Position numbers and translations under genes: made by a program
In this document: piece by piece, positions 8,116-15,638 of the stretch
Position numbering within the stretch: the stretch's first letter is position 1
Layout: each line of letters starts with the position of its first letter
The notes under the pieces: generated by a model
Database searches by the model: none
Told to the model about the DNA's origin: nothing
The model's input: only the letters and a program-made list of their open reading frames with translations
From: Geminicoccaceae bacterium
Lineage (GTDB): Bacteria > Pseudomonadota > Alphaproteobacteria > Geminicoccales > Geminicoccaceae
Length of the DNA: 35,056 nucleotides
NCBI GenBank assembly: GCA_020445645.1
Contig: JAGRGG010000078.1
Coordinates: 1 to 35,056 of the forward strand
Reading direction: 5' to 3'

Positions 8116-9279
8116 ATGCAGACCATTCGACCGGAGATCGAGGAATTCGAGCTTTCGGGCATCGGCAAGGTGGCGGCAGGGGCGTTGGACGACCCCGACG
8201 TGATCCCCTTGTGGTTCGGCGAGAGCGACCTGCCGACGCCGAAGTTCATCCGCGACGCGGCGGTGCAAGCACTCGACGAGGGCAAGACGTTCTACTCCTA
8301 CGCGCGGGGCACGATGCCCCTGCGGGCGGCGCTGAAAGCCTACCTCGACCGCCTCTACGGCATCGACCTCGACCCCGACCGCGTCACCGTGCCCGGCTCG
8401 TCGATGCTGGGCGTCATGATCGCGGGCGAGTGCCTCGTCGGCCCCGGCGACGAGGTGATCCTGGTCTCGCCCTACTGGCCGAACGTCCGGCAGGTGGTCC
8501 GCATCATGGGCGGCGTCCCCGTCGACGTGCGCCTCGACGAGGGCAACGACCGCTGGCGCCTCGACTTCGACCGCCTCGAAGCTGCGCTCACGCCCCGCAC
8601 CAAGGCCGTCTACGTGAACTCGCCGTCCAACCCCACGGGCTGGATCATGACGGCGGACGAGCAGCGCCGCCTCCTGGGCCTCTGCCGCGAGCGCGGCCTC
8701 GGCCTGATCGCCGACGAGGTCTACCACCGCAACGTCTTCGCGGGCCGCGACCCCGCCCCCTCGTTCCTGGAGATCGCGGGGCCGGACGAGCCCGTCTTCG
8801 TCGTCAACGGCTTCTCCAAGGGCTGGGCGATGACCGGCTGGCGCCTCGGCTGGGTGGTGGCCCCCGCCCGCCTCGTCGAGCCGATGGAGGTGCTCTCCCA
8901 GGTGAACAGCACCGGCGCCAACGTCTTCACCCAGTACGGCGGCGTCGCGGCCCTGGAAGGGGGCGAGGACTTCGTCCGAAGCTTCACCGCCCGCTGCCGC
9001 GCCAACCGCGACCTGGTCATGGAGACCCTCGGCCGACACCCCCGCGTCCGCCTCACCGCCCCCGAAGGCGCCTTCTACGCCTTCCCCCGCATCGAGGGCA
9101 TGACCGACAGCCTCGCCTTCTGCCGCCGCGCCCTGAAGGAAGCGAAGGTCGGCCTCGCCGCCGGCTACACCTTCGGCGACGGCAACGAGAGCCACGTCCG
9201 CCTCTGCTTCGCCATCGCCACCGAACGGCTGAAGGTCGCGCTCGACCGGCTGCTGCCGCTGATCGACGGGGCGGTCTGA
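8116..9279 (+). CDS. Class I/II pyridoxal-phosphate aminotransferase
   Basis: The 387-residue protein is a fold-type I aminotransferase of the aspartate aminotransferase superfamily. It has LWFGESDLPTP near the start, YSYARGTMPLR, the cofactor-contacting NSPSNPTGWI and GLIADEVYH, the Schiff-base lysine Lys235 in NGFSKGWAMTGWRLGW, and a C-terminal VRLCFAIA arginine for the substrate carboxylate. The amino donor cannot be read from this. I chose the ATG at 8116-8118 (MQTIRPEI) behind AGAGGAG; the upstream ATG at 8017 lies in the repeat and would add repeat-encoded residues. It stands alone, divergent from sqdB and convergent with rarD. Confidence 0.92.
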   Translation: MQTIRPEIEEFELSGIGKVAAGALDDPDVIPLWFGESDLPTPKFIRDAAVQALDEGKTFYSYARGTMPLRAALKAYLDRLYGIDLDPDRVTVPGSSMLGVMIAGECLVGPGDEVILVSPYWPNVRQVVRIMGGVPVDVRLDEGNDRWRLDFDRLEAALTPRTKAVYVNSPSNPTGWIMTADEQRRLLGLCRERGLGLIADEVYHRNVFAGRDPAPSFLEIAGPDEPVFVVNGFSKGWAMTGWRLGWVVAPARLVEPMEVLSQVNSTGANVFTQYGGVAALEGGEDFVRSFTARCRANRDLVMETLGRHPRVRLTAPEGAFYAFPRIEGMTDSLAFCRRALKEAKVGLAAGYTFGDGNESHVRLCFAIATERLKVALDRLLPLIDGAV

Positions 9280-9281
9280 AC

Positions 9282-9315
9282 ACGCTTCGCGTCCGCGCCA
9301 GCGGACGCGAAGCGT
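9282..9315. repeat. Palindromic repeat, copy D (perfect 15-bp stem)
   Basis: ACGCTTCGCGTCCGC and its exact reverse complement flank a GCCA loop. It fills the gap between the convergent aminotransferase (stop at 9277-9279) and rarD (stop codon complement at 9320-9322). Partial family matches extend to both stop codons. A terminator role for both genes is plausible. Confidence 0.92.
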
Positions 9316-9319
9316 CGTC

Positions 9320-10216
9320 CTACTTCCGCCGGAACCCGTCCCAGCTGTAGAGCCCGAGCGCCACCCAGATCGCGGCGAAGGTGGCGATCTTCAGGGGCTC
9401 CGCCGGCTCCTTGAAGACGAAGACGCCCTCCAGGAACAGGAGGCTCGGGATCGTGTAGAGGATGAGCCCCACCGTCGCCAGCGGCAGGCGCTTGGCGCCC
9501 AGGTTGAAGAGGATGAGCGGGAGCACGGTGATCGGCCCCGCGAGGACGAGGAGCAGCGAGAGGGGGAGATCCGTCCCGAACGCGAGCCCCTGGCGGGCGC
9601 CGACGTAGACGAGAAAGCCGGTCACGATCGGCAGGGTGATGAGGCACTCGGCCATGAGGCCGACGGCGGGACCGACGGGCAGGCGCTTGCGGACGAGGCC
9701 GTAGCCGGCGAAGCTGAAAGCAAGCGTGAGGGCGACGACGGGCACGAGCCCGAGCGAGACGACCATGTTCAGGACGGCGAGCCCGGCCAGGACCACCGCC
9801 GCCGTCTGCAAGGGCCGCAGCCGCTCCTTCAGGACGACGACGCCGAACAGCACCGAGAGCAGCGGGCTCATGAAGTAGCCGAGGCTCGCGTCGAGCACGT
9901 TGCCGGCGAAGACGGCGACCACGTAGACGGTCCAGTTGAGCGTGATGAGCAGGCTCGTGGCGACGAGGCCGAGGAGCGTGCCCCGGCGGGTCAGCGCCCG
10001 GTGGAGCGGGCGCCACTCGCGGCGCGCCCAGAGCACGACGGCCAGCGCCGGCACCGCCCAGAGCACCCGGTGCGCCATCGCCTCCAGGGGGTGCGCGCCT
10101 CCCAGCAGCTTGAAGTAGAACGGGAAGACGCCCCAGAGCAGGCAGGCGCCGGCGACGGCGAGGAACCCGCTCCTCGCCCCGGAACCGGCGACCGGCGCCC
10201 CGGCCGTCGCCTTCAC
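9320..10216 (-). CDS. rarD: RarD/EamA-family membrane transporter
   Basis: The 298-residue protein is strongly hydrophobic, with about ten membrane segments. It carries the RarD landmarks LLWGVFPFYFKLL, EAMAHRVLWAVP, LNWTVYVVAV, LDASLGYFMSPLLSVLFGVVVLKERL, LAFSFAGYGLVRK and a C-terminal FKEPAEPLKIATFAAIWVALGLYSWD. RarD proteins are drug/metabolite superfamily exporters or importers whose physiological substrates are mostly unknown. The GTG start at 10214-10216 overlaps the mobA stop (GTGA), so rarD is translated as the last gene of fdhD-mobA-rarD. A functional link to molybdenum cofactor is not implied by the family. Confidence 0.92.
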   Translation of the reverse strand: MKATAGAPVAGSGARSGFLAVAGACLLWGVFPFYFKLLGGAHPLEAMAHRVLWAVPALAVVLWARREWRPLHRALTRRGTLLGLVATSLLITLNWTVYVVAVFAGNVLDASLGYFMSPLLSVLFGVVVLKERLRPLQTAAVVLAGLAVLNMVVSLGLVPVVALTLAFSFAGYGLVRKRLPVGPAVGLMAECLITLPIVTGFLVYVGARQGLAFGTDLPLSLLLVLAGPITVLPLILFNLGAKRLPLATVGLILYTIPSLLFLEGVFVFKEPAEPLKIATFAAIWVALGLYSWDGFRRK

Positions 10217-10836
10217 GGCGCCGCCCCCGCGACGGCTTCCGCCCTGGCCAGATCGTCCGCCGTGTTGACGTTGAAGAACGGATCGAACGGCACCGCGTCG
10301 AATGCCACGGAAACGACCCCGTGCCGCCCCGTGAAGCGGTCGATCTTGCGCTCGCCCCCCTCCAGCGCCGCCCGCAGATCGTCCATGAGCGCGACGGGCC
10401 AGAGGCCGAAGACCGGATGCGTCCGCCCATCGGAGGCGGCGCAGGCGAGGGGGGCGCCCCCCGCCGCGATGGGCTCCAGGAGCCGGGCGACCAGATCCCC
10501 CGGAAAGAACGGCGTGTCGGCGGCGAAGGTGGCGAGCCACCGCGCGTCCGGGTGGCGCTCGGTTGCCCAGGCCATCCCGGTAAGCACGCCCGCGAGCGGC
10601 CCGGCGAAGCCTTCGACCACGTCGGCCCGCACGTCGAGCCCGGGCGGGGGCAGCCGCGCCGGGTCGCCGTTCACGTTGAGGAGCAGATCCTTCACCTGCG
10701 GCCGCGCCCGCTCGATCACGCGCTCGAGCAGCGTCACGCCCCCGACCGGACGGAGGAACTTGTCGCCGCCGCCCATCCGCCGCCCGAGACCGCCCGCGAG
10801 CACGACCCCGACGACGTTCTTTTCCGCCTCAGTCAT
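10213..10836 (-). CDS. mobA: Molybdenum cofactor guanylyltransferase MobA
   Basis: The 207-residue nucleotidyltransferase starts MTEAEKNVVGVVLAGGLGRRMGGGDKFL, with the GTP-binding loop LAGGLGRRMGGGDK. It then has GPLAGVLTGMAWA and FAADTPFFPGDLV, with the metal-binding aspartate in the position used by MobA. It attaches GMP to molybdopterin to form the guanine dinucleotide cofactor used by DMSO-reductase-family enzymes such as formate dehydrogenase. The ATG at 10834-10836 overlaps the fdhD end by eight bases. Its partner mobB is 9 kb away at 1359. Confidence 0.94.
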   Translation of the reverse strand: MTEAEKNVVGVVLAGGLGRRMGGGDKFLRPVGGVTLLERVIERARPQVKDLLLNVNGDPARLPPPGLDVRADVVEGFAGPLAGVLTGMAWATERHPDARWLATFAADTPFFPGDLVARLLEPIAAGGAPLACAASDGRTHPVFGLWPVALMDDLRAALEGGERKIDRFTGRHGVVSVAFDAVPFDPFFNVNTADDLARAEAVAGAAP

Positions 10837-11710
10837 CGCCCTGGCTCGCCTTGCGACGGAACCGGGCGTCCTCGTCCTCCCCGCCGTGCAGGGGCGGCGC
10901 GTCGAAGACGATGCGCCCCGCGCCTGACAGCACCGTGAAGCGGCGCCCGCGCGAACGCCCGACGAGGGTGAGCCCGGCCCGACGGGCAAGCTCGACCCCG
11001 CTCGCCGTGAAGCCCGAGCGCGAGACCAGGATCGGTATGCCCATCTGCACCGTCTTGATCACCATCTCCGAGGTGAGCCGCCCCGTCGTGTAGAACGTCT
11101 TGTCGCCCCCCTCCATGCCGTGCCGGAACATCCAGCCCCGGATCTTGTCGACCGCGTTGTGCCGCCCGACGTCCTCCATGTAGAGGAGGAGGTCCGGCCC
11201 CTGGCAGAGCGCGCAGCCGTGGATCGCCCCCGCCTTCAGGTAGAGGGAAGGACAGGTGTTGATCCGCTTGACGAGCGGGTAGAGGTCCGCCGTGTGCAGC
11301 CGGACATCCTTCGGCAAATGCGCCTCGTCGAAGCGCTCCATCATGTCGCCGAAGAGCGTGCCCTGCGCGCAGCCCGAGGTCTGGACGCGCTTTTTCAGCT
11401 TCGCCTCGTAGTCCGTGACCCGGGCCGTCCGCACGACGACGACCTCCAGTTCCTCGTCGTACTCGATCCCGGTCACGTCGTCGTCCGCGAGCAGCATGTT
11501 CTGGTTCAACAGGTAGCCCAGCGCCAGCTCCTCCGGGTGGTCGCCGATCGTGAGCAGGGTGACGATCTCCTGCCCGTTCAGGAACAGCGTGAGCGGCCGC
11601 TCCATGACGACGCTCGCCGTCACGGGGGCACCGTTCTCGTCGACCCCTTCCACGGCGACGGTGAGGCGCGGGTCGTCGGGATCGGGCAGGACGAGGGGCT
11701 GGTCGGACAC
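10829..11710 (-). CDS. fdhD: Formate dehydrogenase sulfur carrier FdhD
   Basis: The 293-residue product matches FdhD, which passes sulfur from a cysteine desulfurase to the molybdenum cofactor of formate dehydrogenases. Landmarks are PLTLFLNGQEIVTLL, GDHPEELALGYLLNQ, SGCAQGTLF, GCALCQGPDLLLYMEDVGRHNAVDKI and FYTTGRLTSEMV followed by LVSRSGFTASGVELA. The GCALCQ stretch has a Cys-x-x-Cys pair near residue 175. The start appears to be GTG at 11708-11710 with AAGG a few bases upstream. It leads the fdhD-mobA-rarD operon and is divergent from the PLP-enzyme operon. No formate dehydrogenase is in the window. Confidence 0.94.
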   Translation of the reverse strand: MSDQPLVLPDPDDPRLTVAVEGVDENGAPVTASVVMERPLTLFLNGQEIVTLLTIGDHPEELALGYLLNQNMLLADDDVTGIEYDEELEVVVVRTARVTDYEAKLKKRVQTSGCAQGTLFGDMMERFDEAHLPKDVRLHTADLYPLVKRINTCPSLYLKAGAIHGCALCQGPDLLLYMEDVGRHNAVDKIRGWMFRHGMEGGDKTFYTTGRLTSEMVIKTVQMGIPILVSRSGFTASGVELARRAGLTLVGRSRGRRFTVLSGAGRIVFDAPPLHGGEDEDARFRRKASQGDD

Positions 11711-11915
11711 GGGAGCCTTGAGGGGAAAAGGGGGCCAAGGGTTCCCCTACCTAGGCAGGCCATCCCGCCTTGCATAGGTCCAGTCGGCATTTGAGGCTTG
11801 TGCTGCCCGCCGGGCTTTGCCAGGAGTCGCAACGACGCGGGTCCGGGCGGCGACAGATCGAAGGCGCGATCCTGTTTCGCCTGCCGCGCCCGATGGCAGG
11901 AGCCCGAAAACGCCG

Positions 11916-14126
11916 ATGCAACGCCCGTCCAAACCAACGCTCCCCGTCCCGCCCCTCGGCCCCGGCGCGGCCATGTCGCGGGACGAGACGCTGCGCCCGC
12001 TCCTCGACCGGCTCTCCGGCGCCCCGGCGGCCGTCGACGAGGACATGCCGGGGCGCGCCGTCGACAAGGTGGTCCCGGACCCGGCGCTTCGGGCACTCCT
12101 CCTCGCCGACCCGGCGCTCGCCGCCCTGCTGCCGAACGTTCGCGGCACCCTCGCGTTCGACGCCGACGCCGCCCCCTTCCGGGTCGGCCCCTCGACGATC
12201 GGCCTCGCCCCGGGCCTGGCCGCAAGCCCCGGCGCGCTCGTCGCGGCGGCGCGGTGGGCGATCGAGGTCGCCGACGCGGCGGACGCGGCCCTGCCGGCGC
12301 GGGCACGGCGCGCCGTCCTGGCCCTCGACCACGGCGCCGCCCTCGCGCACGCTTTGGGCGCCGCCGACCGGCGGGCGTTCCTGGCGGCGCTGCCGGGCGG
12401 CCTGCACGATCGTCTCGCCGCCGTGCCACCCGCCGCCGGGGCCGCCCCGTTGCCGACGGCGCTGCGGGCCTTGCGCGACTTGGTGACGGCGCCCTGGGCG
12501 GACGCGCCCGCGGCCGACGACGCGCTCCCGGCGGACGAAGCCCCGCCCGAACTCGCGCTCCCGCTGGAGCGGCTCCTGGTGGCCGGCGGCGACGGCCGGC
12601 TGCGCGTCGACGCGGCGATCGGCCTCAACCGCTACGGTACCGCGCCCCGGCCCCGGCCGGAGGCGATCCACTTCTCCTCCTCGACCGCGTCGAGCATCAG
12701 CGACTACGGCTTTGGGCTGTGCGACGCCCTGCGCCGCCGGCTGCTGCGGCAGGGCCTCGCCGAGGGCGTTTCCGCCGCCGCCCTCCGGGCCGGCCTCGCC
12801 GACCGCGTGCGCCGGGAGATCGCGGCGGTGCTCGGACTGGCGCCGGGGGAGGCCGACGCGGTGCTGGCGGCGTCCGGTACCGATACCGAACTGCTCGCGG
12901 TTCTCCTCGCCCTCGCGGCCGACGGCGCCCGGCCCCTGACCAACGTGCTGGTGGCGCCCGAGGAGACCGGTCGCGGCGTGGTGCTGGCGGGGGAGGGCCG
13001 GTACTTCGACGACGAGGCGGCGACCGGGCTGCCGGTGCGCAAGGGCGAATCGGCGTGGCCCGGCCGGGACATCGAGACCCGCGCCGTGGCGATCCGCGAC
13101 GCCGCCGGCGGGATCCGCCCGACCGACGCGATCGCCGACGAGGTGCGGCGCGAGGTCGAGGGCGCGCTCGCCGCCGGCCGCCGCGTGCTCCTCCACGTCG
13201 TGCTCGGCTCCAAGACCGGGATCAGCGCGCCGCCCCTGGAGGTCGTCGAGGGGCTGTGCCGCTCGGCCGGGGGGCGCCTCGACGTCGTCGTCGACGCCTG
13301 CCAGCTCCGGGTCAGCCCCTCGCTCCTGGGGTCGCTCGTGCGGCGCGGCTGGATGGTCCAGGTCACGGGCTCCAAGTTCCTGACCGGCCCGCCCTTCTCC
13401 GGCGCCCTCGTCGTGCCGCCTTCGCTGCGCGGGCGGCGGGACGCCGCGGCGGCGCTGCTCGCGGCGGCGCCGGCGGTGAGCCGGCCGGAGGACTGGCCGT
13501 CTGCGTGGCGCGCGGACCCGCGCACGCCGAACCCGCCGGCCAGCTTCGGGGCGCTCTTCCGCTGGGCGGCGGCGCTGGGCGAGGCGTGCCTGCTCCACGC
13601 CTTGCCGCCAACGCTGCACAAGGCCGCGTTCGAGCGGTTCCGGGCCGCCCTCCACGACCGCCTCGACGCGAGCGAGGTGCTGGTGCCCCTGCCGACCCCG
13701 GACGGCCACCTCGCCGACCTGGGCGAGGAGCCGCCGGGGCTGTCGGCCGGCACCATCATCTGCTTCACCCTCGCGGTCGGCGACGCCGGGCAGGGGCGCC
13801 GCGCCTCGCTCGACGAGTGCCAGACCCTGTTCGAGCTCCTGAACCGCGACGCCTCGGGGCTCCTGCCGGACCTCACGCCCGCCGAGCGGCGCCTCGCGGC
13901 GCGGCCGATGCACATCGGCCAGCCGGTGGCGCTGCGGCCCGACAGCGCCGGGGCGCCGACCGTGCTGCGGCTCGTGGTGGGCGCCCGCTTCTTCACGATC
14001 GTCGGCTACCCGGCGGACGGCGACACCGAAGCGACGCTGGCGAGCGAGATCGGCGACGCGGTCGCCGCGCTCGACAAGCTCGAACTTCTGGTCCGCCGCT
14101 TCGCGCGGCTCCGGCCGGCCGCGTGA
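11916..14126 (+). CDS. Uncharacterised PLP fold-type I (class V-like) protein, 736 residues
   Basis: I do not recognise a named family. The C-terminal two thirds look like a class V aminotransferase/cysteine desulfurase fold. They have a NRYGTAPRPRPEAIHFSSST entry, a cofactor-phosphate loop SGTDTELLA, VVVDACQLRVSP with Asp460 placed to contact the pyridine nitrogen, and TGSKFLTGPPFSGALVVP with Lys487 as the likely Schiff-base lysine. The first 230 residues are Ala/Leu-rich helix of unknown role, and a further 200 follow the lysine. I chose the ATG at 11916 with AGGAG upstream; 11973 is an alternative. The decarboxylase gene follows 29 bases later. Transamination, desulfuration or lyase chemistry are all possible. 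Confidence 0.75.
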   Translation: MQRPSKPTLPVPPLGPGAAMSRDETLRPLLDRLSGAPAAVDEDMPGRAVDKVVPDPALRALLLADPALAALLPNVRGTLAFDADAAPFRVGPSTIGLAPGLAASPGALVAAARWAIEVADAADAALPARARRAVLALDHGAALAHALGAADRRAFLAALPGGLHDRLAAVPPAAGAAPLPTALRALRDLVTAPWADAPAADDALPADEAPPELALPLERLLVAGGDGRLRVDAAIGLNRYGTAPRPRPEAIHFSSSTASSISDYGFGLCDALRRRLLRQGLAEGVSAAALRAGLADRVRREIAAVLGLAPGEADAVLAASGTDTELLAVLLALAADGARPLTNVLVAPEETGRGVVLAGEGRYFDDEAATGLPVRKGESAWPGRDIETRAVAIRDAAGGIRPTDAIADEVRREVEGALAAGRRVLLHVVLGSKTGISAPPLEVVEGLCRSAGGRLDVVVDACQLRVSPSLLGSLVRRGWMVQVTGSKFLTGPPFSGALVVPPSLRGRRDAAAALLAAAPAVSRPEDWPSAWRADPRTPNPPASFGALFRWAAALGEACLLHALPPTLHKAAFERFRAALHDRLDASEVLVPLPTPDGHLADLGEEPPGLSAGTIICFTLAVGDAGQGRRASLDECQTLFELLNRDASGLLPDLTPAERRLAARPMHIGQPVALRPDSAGAPTVLRLVVGARFFTIVGYPADGDTEATLASEIGDAVAALDKLELLVRRFARLRPAA

Positions 14127-14155
14127 AGATGGAACGGTCCGAAGGAGAGAAGCCC

Positions 14156-15634
14156 ATGACGACCGACGGACGGGCGCCGACCGGGGGCCGGCTCGACCCC
14201 GAGGACTGGGAGGCGTTCCGCGCCACCTGCCACCGGGCCGTGGACGGGCTCGTCGACTGGTGGGCGGACGTGCGCGGGCGCCCCGTGTGGCGACCGGTCC
14301 CGGACGGGGTCAAGGCGGCGCTCGCCGTGCCGCCGCCGAAGCAGGGCATGGCGCTGGACGAGGTCCACGCCCTCTTCGAGCGGCTGGTCCTGCCCTACCC
14401 GACCGGCAACACCCACCCCCGCTTCATGGGCTGGGTCCACGGCTCGGGCACCCCGGCGGGGGCGCTCGCCGAACTGCTGGCCGGCGCGCTCGACGCCAAT
14501 CTGGGCGGGCGCGAGCACGCGCCGATCCACGTCGAGCGGCAGGTGATCGAGTGGTCGCGGCGGATCTTCGGCTTTCCCGAAGGGACCAGCGGCCTCCTCG
14601 TCAGCGGCACCTCGATGGCGACGCTGATCGCGCTCGCCGCCGCGCGCCAGGCGCACGCGGACGGGGACGTGCGGCGCGAGGGGCTGGGGACGGGCCGCTA
14701 CCGGCTCGTGGGCTACGCCTCCGCCGAGGCGCACAGCTCGGCCGCCAAGGCGTTCGAGCTGCTCGGGCTCGGCCGCGAGGCCCTGCGCCCGGTCCCGGTC
14801 GACGCCGGCTACCGCATGGACGTCGAGGCCCTCCGGCCGATGATCGCGGCCGACCGCGCCTCGGGCCTGCAACCCTTCTGCGTCGTCGGCACGGCAGGAA
14901 CCGTCAACCTCGGGGCGATCGACGACCTGGACGCCATCGCCGGGGTCTGCCGCGAGGAGGCTTTGTGGATGCACGTCGACGGCGCGTTCGGCGCGGTCGC
15001 CGTGCTGGTCCCGGATCTGGCGCCCCGGCTCGCCGGCATCGAGCGGGCCAATTCGCTCGCCTTCGACTTCCACAAGTGGCTGCACGTCCCCTACGACGCC
15101 GGCTGCGTCCTGATCCGCGACGAGCGGGCGCACCGGGCCGCCTTCGCCGCGCGCCCCGACTACCTGGCCGGGGCCGAGCGCGGCCTCGCCGGCGGCGAGC
15201 CCTGGTTCTGCGAGTACGGGCCCGAGCTGTCGCGCGGCTTTCGCGCCCTCAAGGTCTGGTTCACCCTCCTGACGCACGGGCTCGACCGGCTCGGCGCCGC
15301 CGTCGCCGAGAACTGCGCCCAGGCCCGTTACCTCGGCGGGCGGGTCGCTGCCACGCCGGAGCTGGAGCTTCTGGCGCCGGTTTCGCTCAACATCGCCTGC
15401 TTCCGCTTCAACAACGCCCCGGCGGCGGACCTGGACGACCTCAACGCCCGGATCGTCGTCGAGCTCCACGAGCGGGGCATCGCCGCGCCTTCGACCACGC
15501 GGGTCGACGGCCGTCTCGCCATCCGCGCCTGCCTGTGCAACCACCGCACCGAGCGCGCCGACCTCGACGCGCTCGTCGACGGCGTCCTCGCCCTCGGCCG
15601 CACCCTTCGGCACGGGGCCGCGGCCCGGGAATGA
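14156..15634 (+). CDS. Group II PLP-dependent amino acid decarboxylase
   Basis: The 492-residue protein belongs to the aromatic-amino-acid/glutamate decarboxylase family. It has HPRFMGWVHGSGTPAGALAE, IEWSRRIFGFPEGTSGLLVSGTSMATLIAL, VVGTAGTVNLGAIDDL, MHVDGAFGA with the cofactor aspartate, and FDFHKWLHVPYDAGCVLIRD with Schiff-base Lys307. The C-terminal RACLCNHRTERADLD is also typical. The substrate is not decided by what I can see. A clear AAGGAG lies eight bases before the ATG. It sits 29 bases behind the class V-like PLP protein and 4 bases ahead of the penicillin-binding protein, so one transcript is likely. The product may be an amine. Confidence 0.9.
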   Translation: MTTDGRAPTGGRLDPEDWEAFRATCHRAVDGLVDWWADVRGRPVWRPVPDGVKAALAVPPPKQGMALDEVHALFERLVLPYPTGNTHPRFMGWVHGSGTPAGALAELLAGALDANLGGREHAPIHVERQVIEWSRRIFGFPEGTSGLLVSGTSMATLIALAAARQAHADGDVRREGLGTGRYRLVGYASAEAHSSAAKAFELLGLGREALRPVPVDAGYRMDVEALRPMIAADRASGLQPFCVVGTAGTVNLGAIDDLDAIAGVCREEALWMHVDGAFGAVAVLVPDLAPRLAGIERANSLAFDFHKWLHVPYDAGCVLIRDERAHRAAFAARPDYLAGAERGLAGGEPWFCEYGPELSRGFRALKVWFTLLTHGLDRLGAAVAENCAQARYLGGRVAATPELELLAPVSLNIACFRFNNAPAADLDDLNARIVVELHERGIAAPSTTRVDGRLAIRACLCNHRTERADLDALVDGVLALGRTLRHGAAARE

Positions 15635-15638
15635 CCCT

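Noticed and set aside
6701-8203. A 500-codon plus-strand frame across sqdB
   Set aside because: sqdB and sqdD on the other strand have full family motifs; this frame has none and runs through the divergent gap and the aminotransferase start.
11711-11915. A riboswitch or molybdenum-cofactor RNA motif in the divergent gap between fdhD and the PLP operon
   Set aside because: The gap shows only scattered GC-rich pairing and a CCTAGG palindrome; no conserved riboswitch core was recognised.
11751-13913. A 720-codon open frame on the minus strand opposite the class V-like PLP gene
   Set aside because: Its composition is Arg/Gly/Pro-rich and low in recognisable motifs, it mirrors a gene with clear cofactor motifs, and long antisense frames are expected at this GC content.
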